Below, piece by piece: positions 43,576 to 52,149 of a DNA stretch of 64,000 nucleotides. Below the pieces are notes generated by a model. That model searched no databases and was not told where the DNA came from. It saw only the letters and a list, made by a program, of their open reading frames with translations. The position numbers were made by a program, and so were the translations under genes. Location of the stretch: contig NZ_JACHHH010000002.1 in NCBI RefSeq assembly GCF_014202695.1, forward strand, positions 294,290 to 358,289. Direction: 5' to 3'. This DNA comes from Oribacterium sinus. Its GTDB lineage: Bacteria; Bacillota; Clostridia; Lachnospirales; Lachnospiraceae. Position 1 is the first letter of the stretch, and each line of letters begins with the position of its first letter.

Positions 43576-43774
43576 GAGTTGTAAAAAATCATAAAAATAA
43601 AAAATTTTCGGCAATATAGGTCTGAATTCGGGGTAGTCTGAGCCCGTCGGTACTTGCGAAAAACAAGAGAAACGCAGTTTTTCGCTTAGTATCCGATACG
43701 TGGCGAAGCTAGCGAGAGCGTGCCCCGTCTAAGACCTATATTGCTTAGAAATTTTTTTTGATTTTTTACAGCTC
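43576..43774 (+). repeat. Structured palindromic repeat, copy E3
   Basis: Outer arms GAGTTGTAAAAAATCA and TGATTTTTTACAGCTC, inner arms GCAATATAGGTCTGAATTC and GAC-containing AGACCTATATTGC. Core: GAGCCCGTCGGTACTTGC, GCGAAAAAC/GTTTTTCGC, CTTAGTATCCG, GGCGAAGCTAGCGAGAGC. A T7 tract follows at 43774, so this copy can act as the fliD terminator. Confidence 0.88.
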
Positions 43775-43795
43775 TTTTTTTGTGCAAAGTTTCCA

Positions 43796-43825
43796 TTTAC
43801 AAAATACGGGGTAATCCAGTACAAT
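43796..43825 (+). promoter_or_regulatory. Putative sigma-A promoter of the symporter
   Basis: TTTACA (43796-43801), 18-base spacer, TACAAT (43820-43825), about 40 bases before the start codon. Confidence 0.5.
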
Positions 43826-43865
43826 CTTAGCTTTGTGAAAAATAGAGTTGTAGAAAGGAGAAAAA

Positions 43866-45095
43866 ATGAAAGAAAAGAAAAAATTATCTTTAGCGATGCA
43901 GATTTTTATTGCTTTGGTTTTGGCAATCATCGTTGGCTTATTATTACAGGGACACAGCTCCATTGCTGAGAATTATATTAAGCCCTTTGGAACGATTTTC
44001 TTGAATTTGGTAAAGTTCATCGTAGTGCCGGTGGTACTGTTTTCCATTATGTGCGGTATTATTTCCATGAGTGATATTAAACAGGTGGGCTCCGTAGGCT
44101 TGAAAACGGTGGTGTTTTACTTATGTACCACTGCTTTTGCGGTAAGTATCGGATTATTCTTCGGAAGCATTTTCCATAATCTGTTTCCGGTGGTAGCCAC
44201 TGCGGATTTAAGCTATGAGGTTAAGGGAAGTCTGTCTTTAATGGACACCATTGTAAACATCTTCCCCTCCAACTTCGTCCAGCCTATGGTGGAAGCCAAT
44301 ATGTTGCAGGTTATTGTGATGGCGTTGATTTTGGGCTTCGCTATCATTCTGGTAGGAGAGAAAACCCATAGAGTGGTCAGTGCCTTCAATGATTTTGATG
44401 CTATTTTCATGAAGTGTATGGAAATGGTATTAAGCCTCTCTCCGATTGGTGTGTTCTGTTTGCTCTGTCCGGTTATTGCGGTAAACGGACCGAAGATTCT
44501 CGGTTCTTTGGCCATGGTGCTTTTGGCAGCCTATATTGCCTATGTTGCCCATGCCGTAGTAGTGTACTCTCTTACAGTAAAGCTTATGGGAGGTCTTTCT
44601 CCGATAAAGTTCTTTAAAGGAATGCTTCCGGCTATTATGTTTGCCTTTTCTTCCGCTTCCTCTGTGGGAACTCTTCCTATTAATATGGAGTGTACGGAGA
44701 AACTGGGGGCTAAAAAGGAGATTGCAGCCTTTGTACTTCCCTTGGGAGCCACCATTAACATGGACGGAACTGCGATTTATCAGGGAATTTGTGCAATCTT
44801 TATTGCTTCCTGTTACGGTATTCATCTGACTCTTGGACAGATGCTTACCATTATTTTAACGGCAACCCTTGCTTCTATCGGAACCGCAGGTGTTCCCGGA
44901 GCCGGTATGATAATGTTGGCTATGGTGCTTACCTCTGTAGGTCTTCCGGTGGACGGTATCGCCTTAGTGGCCGGCGTAGACCGTATTTTTGATATGGGAA
45001 GAACCACTGTAAATATTACAGGAGACGCGGCTTGTACCATTGTAGTTTCTAATATGGAAGCAAAAAAGCAGGCAAAACTTGCGGCAAGGTCTTAA
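43866..45095 (+). CDS. Dicarboxylate/amino acid:cation symporter (DAACS family)
   Basis: 409-aa membrane transporter of the GltP/SstT family, using Na+ or H+ to import glutamate, aspartate, serine or dicarboxylates. Seen are the first re-entrant loop with SSASSVGTLPINMEC, the NMDGT motif (GATINMDGTAIYQG), second loop TAGVPGAGMIM and the C-terminal DRIFDMGRTTVNITGD. The reading frame is complete. The substrate cannot be told. It stands alone between fliD and fliS and has no obvious flagellar role. Confidence 0.92.
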   Translation: MKEKKKLSLAMQIFIALVLAIIVGLLLQGHSSIAENYIKPFGTIFLNLVKFIVVPVVLFSIMCGIISMSDIKQVGSVGLKTVVFYLCTTAFAVSIGLFFGSIFHNLFPVVATADLSYEVKGSLSLMDTIVNIFPSNFVQPMVEANMLQVIVMALILGFAIILVGEKTHRVVSAFNDFDAIFMKCMEMVLSLSPIGVFCLLCPVIAVNGPKILGSLAMVLLAAYIAYVAHAVVVYSLTVKLMGGLSPIKFFKGMLPAIMFAFSSASSVGTLPINMECTEKLGAKKEIAAFVLPLGATINMDGTAIYQGICAIFIASCYGIHLTLGQMLTIILTATLASIGTAGVPGAGMIMLAMVLTSVGLPVDGIALVAGVDRIFDMGRTTVNITGDAACTIVVSNMEAKKQAKLAARS

Positions 45096-45260
45096 GCCTA
45101 AGCATCCTACGTAGGAAATTCATCCGATTCCTTTATTTTTTGTGAAAATCCTTTATACATTTCCACATACCGGACGACATATTATAAGACAATAAGAAGA
45201 AATCTTCGGAGTTGAAAATATGTGTTCCGTAGGACAAAAACCTTTGGAAATGGAGATTGT

Positions 45261-45668
45261 ATGAACGATTATCAAAAGAAGTATTTAGAGCAGAGTATTA
45301 TGCAGATGAGTCAGGGCGAGCTGTTGGTTTTGACCTTTGATGAAGCGATTAAGAGTCTTAAGAAGGCCAACCTTGCTTTGGAAGACAAAAACTATGAGAA
45401 GTTTGAAGAGGCATTAAAGAAGGCAAATAAAGTGATTCGCTATTTGCATCAGACCTTGGATATGGAGCAGCCTCTTAGCCGTGATCTGGCAAGATTATAT
45501 GATTTTATTACATTCGATTTAGGCTTGGTACAGGCCGGAAGAGAGAGAAGACAAGAGGAGCTTCCCAAGCTGGTTGACATTTTATCCGATCTTAGAGATG
45601 GCTTCCTGGGGGCAAGTAAAATTGCCAGAGATACCCATATCCCGAAAGAAGCGAAGATTGTGGGATAA
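45261..45668 (+). CDS. fliS: Flagellin export chaperone FliS
   Basis: 135-aa four-helix chaperone that binds the flagellin C-terminus in the cytoplasm. It begins MNDYQKKYLEQSIMQMSQGELLVLTFDEAI (in parts), close to the FliS pattern Y...v..aspeqLllmLYdgai. LYDFITFDLGLVQAGRERRQEELPKLVDIL follows. The frame opens at 45222 but TGGAGAT places the start at ATG 45261. A FliT/FlgN-like gene follows after 53 bases. Confidence 0.9.
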   Translation: MNDYQKKYLEQSIMQMSQGELLVLTFDEAIKSLKKANLALEDKNYEKFEEALKKANKVIRYLHQTLDMEQPLSRDLARLYDFITFDLGLVQAGRERRQEELPKLVDILSDLRDGFLGASKIARDTHIPKEAKIVG

Positions 45669-45721
45669 GAAAGGGGCTGCCTATGCAGCTCCTTTCTTCT
45701 GTGTCACGGAAAGGAAGAATC

Positions 45722-46162
45722 ATGGAGAGAAAAGAGAATCCGCAACTGGAAAAGCTTGCGAGCCTATTTCAGAGAAGATATAATATCGTCAGCGAATTAA
45801 AAAAAGAGACTGACGAGCTTTCTGAAGCCATGCAAAGACAGGATAATGTAAGTGTGGACTTATTATTGGATTTGCGACAGGAGGCTTTAAATAAGTTGGA
45901 AAACAACTGGGTGGAAATGAATCTTTTGGTGGAAGAGGAAGAAGAGTTAAGAAGAATTTTTCAACGACTTCTACAGGAAAATCCAAAACATAGTGCGGGC
46001 TATCCTTTTTTGGAAAGAAGAATTCTGGAATTGAGAGGAAAAATTGACGAATCAGTAGGATTCATTAAAGAAAGAGATGCCAGAACTACAGCCCAGGCCT
46101 TACAAACCCAGAAGTTCTTGTGGGAGCAGATTCCTGCGGAGCTAAAGGAAGAAGTGGTGTAG
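45722..46162 (+). CDS. Probable FliT/FlgN-like flagellar chaperone
   Basis: 146 aa, predicted all-helical and charged (ELKKETDELSEAMQRQDN, LLDLRQEALNKLENNWVEMN, EEEEELRRIFQRLLQEN). The frame opens at 45683; AAAGGAAG just upstream selects ATG 45722. Family membership is inferred from size, helical nature and position directly after fliS; FliT normally follows fliS, while FlgN serves hook-junction proteins. No motif decides between them. Confidence 0.65.
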   Translation: MERKENPQLEKLASLFQRRYNIVSELKKETDELSEAMQRQDNVSVDLLLDLRQEALNKLENNWVEMNLLVEEEEELRRIFQRLLQENPKHSAGYPFLERRILELRGKIDESVGFIKERDARTTAQALQTQKFLWEQIPAELKEEVV

Positions 46163-46251
46163 CTTTATTTTCTAACGAAGGAAATAAAAGATAAGAAAAA
46201 TTGATATATCAGCAGGTTGTTCAAGGATGAGAAAGGATTGCAAGGACGGCG

Positions 46252-48288
46252 ATGAATCGTAGTGTATATGAGGGTAAGTTTTTAATTAATTTATTGGGGA
46301 GTACTTTACGACAGGATGATTCCTTCCCTGTGATGCGAAGAATGAACTGGGGCAGACTTTACCGTATTGCTGATTACCATGAGCTTGCTTCGGGAATTTA
46401 CTTGGGGATGCTTTCCGCAGGTGCCAGAGTGCCCTCTTTGTTCGGTGAAAAATTTTTCCATCGGTATCAGGAGGCAGTTCGCTACGGTGAGATTTATGAG
46501 TCTTCCGAGTTGGAAATTCTGGCAGCTTTTCAGGCGGTAAAGGTTCCGGCTGTGGTTTTGGAAAGTGCAGCAGTACGGCGACTTTATCATTTGCCGGAGA
46601 CAGCGGCCAATTCTCCTCTTCGCCTTTATATTCCGGAAGAACGGTATTATATGGCTAGAGGCTATCTTTTTGACTTGGGCTATGAGACAGATCAGTTCTA
46701 TACCGGCTTTGGAGAGCACATGAAGAGGGCGGGAGGATTTCAGGTGGAAATCTATCATCATTTGCCCTTCCTGACTAAGAATTACAAAAAACACATGAAG
46801 TCTCTTCTGGACAGAGCTTATCCGGATAAGAAGTACCCGGTGCTGAAGGTTCTGTCTTTGGAAAGCAGTTATATGTTTCGTATGGCGGAGGCTTGCTATC
46901 ACTTCTGCACGGATAACTTAAAGATTCGTGAGCTTTTGGATCTTTATCTGTTCTATAAGCTTTTCCATAAGGACATGAATAAGAAATTCCTGGATGCCAG
47001 AATCAAAGAGTTGGATATTTCTTTATTGTCCCAATCCTTGTTGCATATGGCGGATATGTGGTTCAGCAGTCGTAAGGACTCTTTGTTCCCCTATCCGAAG
47101 GACAGCATCAGTCTCTTTGATGACATGGAAAGTCGTATTCTTTCCAACGGTATGGTGGGAGCGGACAGTATTCCGGAGGCGGCCAAGCTTCGTAAAGCCA
47201 TTAAGGATGCGGAAAATAAAGAAGAGCGGGCTGCTAAGTGGAGAAAGTGGAAGGAAAAATGGAAGAATCGCTTTGACGGCATAAAGAAGCAGCTTCGTTG
47301 GATTTTCCCGGAAAGCTCCTATATGAAGAGTCTCTATCCCGGTCTGGAGAATGCGCCATTCTTGCTGCCTCTTTACTGGCTCCGGAGAGATTTTAAGCTG
47401 ATTCGTATTATGATGCTGCCGGATAAGATTGAGGAAAAGCAGGGAGAGAACGGCGGTGAGAAGTCTTCGGAGACCAAGGGGCAGAGCACCGGCGGAGTAG
47501 GCTCCATTGAGGCCATGAGCTATCAGGATGATCCCTTCCGTAAGAACGGCAGAAAGAAAGTCTTCTACAAAGGAAGAAGAAATAATGAGTCCGAGGCCTT
47601 GTCCACGAACAGTGTTGGGGAAAGCGAGGCTGAAGAGGAAGAACTTCCCTTATACAAAGACACTGCCTTTTTACAGGAAGAGGTGGAGGAAGAAGATCTT
47701 CCATTAGAGAAGGATGAGAATCAGGAGACAGAAGGAAGTCTATGGGATTTTAAAGTTCCTCCCCGTCTTGCAAAGGAAGAAAAGCGCCCTGAAGTCGGAA
47801 CAGGGAATAGGGCAGAACCTATATTAAGTCCTGAAACGGAAGCTTTACTGCAGGAGGCCTTTGCAAAAATGGAGGCTATCCAAGAGGAAGAGAAGGCCAA
47901 TTCAGAGGATGCAGAGAGCAATAAGAGTGCTGCCGGTTTATCGGAAGAGCAGGAAAGACTGGCACTGGCCATGCTTTCCGCCATGCTTCCGGAGGAAGAA
48001 GCCTCTCCTTTAGAGGATAATCTCTCTGAGACGGAAGAAAAGTCCTATGGGGAAGAAAAAATGCAAAATGCGGAAACAGCTTCTGAAAAGGGAGAGACTC
48101 TTCCGGATTTCGGCATGGTTTTAAATGCAGTTCATAAGACGGACAGTCCGGGCAAGGGAGAGCAAAACTTGGATGCCGAGCCGGTGAAAGCAGAGAAGCC
48201 ACAAAGCGGAGAAAAAATAGAAACAGCCGAAGTGGATGGCAAGGAAGTCAGTGTGAAATCCTGGTCCTTCCCTAAGGATGAGAAATAA
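46252..48288 (+). CDS. Nucleotidyltransferase-like protein with acidic tail, function unknown
   Basis: 678 aa. Residues ~1-330 resemble the uncharacterised nucleotidyltransferase family PF14907: helical start, then AAFQAVKVPAVVLESAAVRRLYHLPE, LRLYIPEERYYMARGYLFDLGYE and HMKRAGGFQVEIYHHLPF. The family's Lys-Gly and Asp-x-Asp-like metal site appear replaced (LES, RLYIPE), so activity is doubtful. Residues ~390-678 are very acidic, low-complexity (Glu/Ser/Asn). It lies between the flagellar chaperones and the flagellins, so a role in flagellin modification or export is possible but unproven. Start ATG 46252, weak SD (AAGGACGG). Confidence 0.6.
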   Translation: MNRSVYEGKFLINLLGSTLRQDDSFPVMRRMNWGRLYRIADYHELASGIYLGMLSAGARVPSLFGEKFFHRYQEAVRYGEIYESSELEILAAFQAVKVPAVVLESAAVRRLYHLPETAANSPLRLYIPEERYYMARGYLFDLGYETDQFYTGFGEHMKRAGGFQVEIYHHLPFLTKNYKKHMKSLLDRAYPDKKYPVLKVLSLESSYMFRMAEACYHFCTDNLKIRELLDLYLFYKLFHKDMNKKFLDARIKELDISLLSQSLLHMADMWFSSRKDSLFPYPKDSISLFDDMESRILSNGMVGADSIPEAAKLRKAIKDAENKEERAAKWRKWKEKWKNRFDGIKKQLRWIFPESSYMKSLYPGLENAPFLLPLYWLRRDFKLIRIMMLPDKIEEKQGENGGEKSSETKGQSTGGVGSIEAMSYQDDPFRKNGRKKVFYKGRRNNESEALSTNSVGESEAEEEELPLYKDTAFLQEEVEEEDLPLEKDENQETEGSLWDFKVPPRLAKEEKRPEVGTGNRAEPILSPETEALLQEAFAKMEAIQEEEKANSEDAESNKSAAGLSEEQERLALAMLSAMLPEEEASPLEDNLSETEEKSYGEEKMQNAETASEKGETLPDFGMVLNAVHKTDSPGKGEQNLDAEPVKAEKPQSGEKIETAEVDGKEVSVKSWSFPKDEK

Positions 48289-48430
48289 ACGAGATAGCAC
48301 AGGCTATGTGAGAGATATTCCTTAAGAATTGGAATGCGAAAAAAGATAGGCGATAAGAGCTTTCTTTTTTCGCATTTTTTCTTACGGAAAAGAACTTTGA
48401 AAAAACTGGAAAAAAATTTTTGGAAAATAC

Positions 48431-48457
48431 TTATTATTTAATTTTTACCTCCGATAT
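48431..48457 (+). promoter_or_regulatory. Sigma-28 promoter of flagellin gene 1
   Basis: TTAT (48431-48434), 15-base spacer, TCCGATAT (48450-48457), followed by ATATACTGTA, conserved in all three flagellin promoters. The preceding gap 48289-48430 holds a hairpin CGAAAAAAG..CTTTTTTCG (48336-48375), a likely terminator of the upstream gene. Confidence 0.82.
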
Positions 48458-48464
48458 ATATACT

Positions 48465-48668
48465 GTAGCAAGAATAAAACAAAAAAACTTGCTACAAAAC
48501 ATCTCTTCCTTAGGAAGAGGACATTGGTCTTCGGACCCTAACAGCCAAAAGGCAAAATCAGTCGAAAGACAAGAAAAGGCAAAGAAAATTCTTCTTTTCT
48601 GGCGCCGGAAAAGGAGATTTGCATAGGACAGGGAGGTTCTGGCATGCCGAAATCAGGAGGATATTACT
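48465..48668 (+). ncRNA. Structured flagellin leader RNA, copy 1
   Basis: ~204-nt 5' leader with consecutive hairpins: GTAGCAAG/CTTGCTAC, CTCTTCC/GGAAGAG, GGTC-TTCG-GACC (UUCG tetraloop), GCC-AAAA-GGC, GTC-GAAA-GAC (GNRA loop), CTTTTC/GAAAAG around TGGCGCCG. The final segment with ATAGGACAGGGAGG and TCAGGAGGATATTACT before the ATG is identical in all three leaders. Several GGA motifs near the SD resemble CsrA sites of Bacillus hag mRNA. No csrA or fliW is in the window. Confidence 0.75.
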
Positions 48669-49478
48669 ATGGTTATTCAACACAACATTGCAGCAAACAA
48701 CGCTTACAGAAACCTTTCTTCTAACGCTTCTAACGGACAGAAGAACTTGGAGAAGCTGTCTTCCGGTTATAGAATCAACCGTTCTGCAGATGATGCAGCA
48801 GGTCTTGCTATTTCCGAGCAGATGCGTTCCAAGATCAACGGTCTTGATCAGGCTACTGCAAACGCAAGTGATGCAATCGGCTTAATCCAGACTGCTGAAG
48901 GTGCTTTAACAGAGACTCACTCCATGTTACAGCGTATGGTAACTCTGGCTACCCAGTCTGCTAACGGAACCTACAACAGTACCGCTCGTGCAGCTATCGG
49001 AGAAGAGGTTACTGCTTTAAAGGCAGAAATCGACAGAATTTCTTCTACAACTGACTACAACGGTGTTAAGCCAATCGGTTCTACTTCCGCTATCACTGTT
49101 CAGATTGGACCAACTTCTGTAGAAACTTTGAGCATCGCTGCTGCAAAGATGGATGCAACCAGCTTAGGTGTTAGCGGAATTGATGTATCTTCTGTATCTG
49201 CAGCTAACTCTGCTATTACAAAGATCAACGAGGCTATCAACACTGTATCTACACACAGAGCAAAGCTTGGAGCATCTCAGAACCGTCTTGAGCACACCAT
49301 CAACAACCTTAAGACCACTAACGAGAACATGACTGCAGCTGAGTCCAGAATCCGTGATACGGATATGGCTAAGGAGATGGCAGCTTTCACTAAGAATAAC
49401 ATTCTTAACCAGGCTGCACAGTCTATGCTTTCTCAGGCTAACCAGCAGCCACAGGGAGTTCTTTCTCTTCTGAGATAA
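48669..49478 (+). CDS. Flagellin 1
   Basis: Filament subunit, 269 aa: only D0/D1 domains with a minimal middle. N-terminus QHNIAANNAYRNLSSNAS and LSSGYRINRSADDAAGLAIS; C-terminus ESRIRDTDMAKEMAAFTKNN and MLSQANQQPQGVLSLLR. SD AGGAGG at 48656. Compared with the other two flagellins, residues 1-125 and 190-269 are essentially identical while ~129-185 differ (PIGSTSAITVQIGPTSVETL). It is the most divergent of the three. Exported with FliS help. Confidence 0.97.
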   Translation: MVIQHNIAANNAYRNLSSNASNGQKNLEKLSSGYRINRSADDAAGLAISEQMRSKINGLDQATANASDAIGLIQTAEGALTETHSMLQRMVTLATQSANGTYNSTARAAIGEEVTALKAEIDRISSTTDYNGVKPIGSTSAITVQIGPTSVETLSIAAAKMDATSLGVSGIDVSSVSAANSAITKINEAINTVSTHRAKLGASQNRLEHTINNLKTTNENMTAAESRIRDTDMAKEMAAFTKNNILNQAAQSMLSQANQQPQGVLSLLR

Positions 49479-49518
49479 GACTTTCTAAGAAAGCTACTGA
49501 AAACATCAAAAAAGAAAA

Positions 49519-49548
49519 GGTCGGAGCGAAAGCTCCGGTCTTTTTTTT
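49519..49548 (+). terminator. Terminator of flagellin 1
   Basis: GGTCGGAGC-GAAA-GCTCCGGTC (49519-49540) with a GNRA tetraloop, then T8. A small CTTTC/GAAAG hairpin right after the stop codon is shared by all three flagellin genes. Confidence 0.93.
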
Positions 49549-49606
49549 ATAAAAAAAATAAGCGCATTGTATAAAAATTTTTTGAAAAAAATTTTCGGGA
49601 AAATAC

Positions 49607-49633
49607 TTATTATTTAATTTTTGTCTCCGATAT
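49607..49633 (+). promoter_or_regulatory. Sigma-28 promoter of flagellin gene 2
   Basis: TTAT (49607-49610), 15-base spacer, TCCGATAT (49626-49633). Confidence 0.82.
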
Positions 49634-49640
49634 ATATACT

Positions 49641-49846
49641 GTAACAAGAATAAAACAAAAAAACTTGTTGCAAAACATCTCTTCTATAAAGAAGAGGAAA
49701 TTGGTCTTCGGACCCTAAAAGCCAAAAGGCAAAAATCAGTCGAAAGACAAGAAAAGGCAAAGAAAATTCCTCTTTTCTGGCGCCGGAAAAGAAGATTTGC
49801 ATAGGACAGGGAGGTTCTGGCATGCCGAAATCAGGAGGATATTACT
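49641..49846 (+). ncRNA. Structured flagellin leader RNA, copy 2
   Basis: Same hairpin order as copy 1 with compensatory changes: first stem GTAACAAG/CTTGTTGC (G-C becomes A-T at position 4) and second stem CTCTTC/GAAGAG with a different loop. The TTCG and GAAA tetraloop hairpins and the segment before the start codon are unchanged. Confidence 0.75.
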
Positions 49847-50656
49847 ATGGTTATTCAACACAATATTGCAGCAAACAACGCTTACAGAAACCTTTCTTCT
49901 AACGCTTCTAACGGACAGAAGAACTTGGAGAAGCTGTCTTCCGGTTATAGAATCAACCGTTCTGCAGATGATGCAGCAGGTCTTGCTATTTCCGAGCAGA
50001 TGCGTTCCAAGATCAACGGTCTTGATCAGGCTTCTGCAAACGCAAGTGATGCAATCGGCTTAATCCAGACTGCTGAAGGTGCTTTAACAGAGACTCACTC
50101 CATGTTACAGCGTATGGTAACTCTGGCTACCCAGTCTGCTAACGGAACCTACAACAGTACCGCTCGTGCAGCTATCGGAGAAGAGGTTACTGCTTTGAAG
50201 GCAGAAATCGACAGAATTGCTTCCACCACTGACTACAACGGTGTTAAGCCAATCGCTTCTACTTCTAACATCACTGTTCAGATCGGACCAACTTCCGGAG
50301 AGACTTTAGAAATCACTGCTGCAAAGATGGATGCAGCCAGCTTAGGTGTTAGTGCAATCTCCGTGTCTACAGTATCTGATTCTAACGCTGCTATTACCGC
50401 TATTAACAAGGCTATCAACACTGTATCTACACACAGAGCAAAGCTTGGAGCATCTCAGAACCGTCTTGAGCACACCATCAACAACCTTAAGACCACTAAC
50501 GAGAACATGACTGCAGCTGAGTCCAGAATCCGTGATACGGATATGGCTAAGGAGATGGCAGCTTTCACTAAGAATAACATTCTTAACCAGGCTGCACAGT
50601 CTATGCTTTCTCAGGCTAACCAGCAGCCACAGGGAGTTCTTTCTCTTCTGAGATAA
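49847..50656 (+). CDS. Flagellin 2
   Basis: 269-aa flagellin, nearly identical to flagellin 3 and identical to flagellin 1 in the D0 regions at protein and mostly DNA level. Differences lie at residues ~129-185 (PIASTSNITVQIGPTSGETL, ISVSTVSDSNAAI) plus Ser for Thr in LDQASAN and an Ala-for-Ser change near residue 123. Own promoter, leader and terminator, so it is monocistronic. Confidence 0.97.
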   Translation: MVIQHNIAANNAYRNLSSNASNGQKNLEKLSSGYRINRSADDAAGLAISEQMRSKINGLDQASANASDAIGLIQTAEGALTETHSMLQRMVTLATQSANGTYNSTARAAIGEEVTALKAEIDRIASTTDYNGVKPIASTSNITVQIGPTSGETLEITAAKMDAASLGVSAISVSTVSDSNAAITAINKAINTVSTHRAKLGASQNRLEHTINNLKTTNENMTAAESRIRDTDMAKEMAAFTKNNILNQAAQSMLSQANQQPQGVLSLLR

Positions 50657-50695
50657 GACTTTCTAAGAAAGCTACTGAAAAATCAAAAAGTAAAA

Positions 50696-50724
50696 GATCG
50701 GAGCGAAAGCTCCGGTCTTTTTTT
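50696..50724 (+). terminator. Terminator of flagellin 2
   Basis: GATCGGAGC-GAAA-GCTCCGGTC (50696-50717) then T7. The region 50725-50832 after it is AT-rich and holds no gene. Confidence 0.93.
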
Positions 50725-50832
50725 GCTTATAGAACAAAATGGATTTTTACTGTTCGGGAAGGTATGAAGCTTGCCGGTTTGGGGAGAGAAAAGAAAAAAT
50801 GTAATTCAAACACAAGTTTTTCAAATACATAC

Positions 50833-50859
50833 TTATATTTTAATATTTTCCTCCGATAT
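50833..50859 (+). promoter_or_regulatory. Sigma-28 promoter of flagellin gene 3
   Basis: TTAT (50833-50836), 15-base spacer, TCCGATAT (50852-50859). Confidence 0.82.
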
Positions 50860-50866
50860 ATATACT

Positions 50867-51072
50867 GTAGCAAAAATAAAACAAAAAAACTTGCTACATA
50901 AGTCTCTTCCTTAGGAAGAGGATACCGGTCTTCGGACCGTAACAGCCAAAAGGCAAAAAATCAGTCGAAAGACAAGAACAGGCGAAAAAAAGATTTTTTC
51001 TCTGGCGCCGGAGAAGAAGTCCCAGCATAGGACAGGGAGGTTCTGGCATGCCGAAATCAGGAGGATATTACT
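50867..51072 (+). ncRNA. Structured flagellin leader RNA, copy 3
   Basis: Hairpin series as in copies 1 and 2. First stem GTAGCAA/TTGCTAC, the TTCG hairpin extended to CGGTC/GACCG, and the GGCGCC hairpin flanked by TTCTC/GAGAA where copies 1-2 have CTTTTC/GAAAAG: a paired replacement that keeps the stem. Confidence 0.75.
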
Positions 51073-51882
51073 ATGGTTATTCAACACAATATTGCAGCAA
51101 ACAACGCTTACAGAAACCTTTCTTCTAACGCTTCTAACGGACAGAAGAACTTGGAGAAGCTGTCTTCCGGTTATAGAATCAACCGTTCTGCAGATGATGC
51201 AGCAGGTCTTGCTATTTCCGAGCAGATGCGTTCCAAGATTAACGGTCTTGATCAGGCTACTGCAAACGCAAGTGATGCAATCGGCTTAATCCAGACTGCT
51301 GAAGGTGCTTTGACAGAGACTCACTCCATGTTACAGCGTATGGTAACTCTGGCTACCCAGTCTGCTAACGGAACTTACAACAGTACCGCTCGTGCAGCTA
51401 TCGGAGAAGAGGTTACTGCTTTAAAGGCAGAAATCGACAGAATTTCTTCCACCACTGACTACAACGGTGTGAAGCCAATCGCTTCTACCTCTAACATCAC
51501 TGTTCAGATTGGACCAACTTCCGGAGAGACTTTGGAAATCACTGCTGCAAAGATGGATTCCGCATCCTTAGGAGTCAGCGCAATTTCTGTGTCTACAGTA
51601 TCTGACTCTAACGCTGCTATTACCGCTATTAACAAGGCTATCAACACTGTATCTACACACAGAGCAAAGCTTGGAGCATCTCAGAACCGTCTTGAGCACA
51701 CCATCAACAACCTTAAGACTACTAACGAGAACATGACTGCAGCTGAGTCCAGAATCCGTGATACGGATATGGCTAAGGAGATGGCAGCTTTCACTAAGAA
51801 TAACATTCTTAACCAGGCTGCACAGTCTATGCTTTCTCAGGCTAACCAGCAGCCACAGGGAGTTCTTTCTCTTCTGAGATAA
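51073..51882 (+). CDS. Flagellin 3
   Basis: 269-aa flagellin, the same as flagellin 2 except a few residues (Thr in LDQATAN, KMDSASLG). Very regular codon choice (GCT/GCA, AAC, ATC, CTT) differs from the surrounding genes and suits very high expression. Monocistronic with its own promoter, leader and terminator. Confidence 0.97.
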   Translation: MVIQHNIAANNAYRNLSSNASNGQKNLEKLSSGYRINRSADDAAGLAISEQMRSKINGLDQATANASDAIGLIQTAEGALTETHSMLQRMVTLATQSANGTYNSTARAAIGEEVTALKAEIDRISSTTDYNGVKPIASTSNITVQIGPTSGETLEITAAKMDSASLGVSAISVSTVSDSNAAITAINKAINTVSTHRAKLGASQNRLEHTINNLKTTNENMTAAESRIRDTDMAKEMAAFTKNNILNQAAQSMLSQANQQPQGVLSLLR

Positions 51883-51926
51883 GACTTTCTAAGAAAGCTG
51901 GGAAATACTTTCAAAAAACAAGGAAA

Positions 51927-51956
51927 ACCGGGGCCGGTAGGGGCTCCGGTTTTTTT
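51927..51956 (+). terminator. Terminator of flagellin 3
   Basis: ACCGGGGCC (51927-51935), loop GGTAGG, GGCTCCGGT (one G-U), then T6. Its sequence differs from the two other flagellin terminators. Confidence 0.88.
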
Positions 51957-52149
51957 ATGCTGTAAAAGATAGATTAGAGATAAGATAAAATAGGACTTAT
52001 GGCTTACAAGACAAAAAAGAGGCCAGTACCATAGGGAAAATGTATAAAACTATGAAGGAAAGTATGGTGAAAAAGCCTTCTGTGAGCCATGGCGTTTTTA
52101 TGTTAGAGTAAGGAGGAGTATTTGGACAGAAGATAGAGGAGGAACTCTT

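Noticed and set aside
48619..48885. 88-codon ORF starting in the flagellin leader (also at 49797-50063)
   Set aside because: Runs in the wrong frame through flagellin DNA; it recurs only because the DNA is duplicated.
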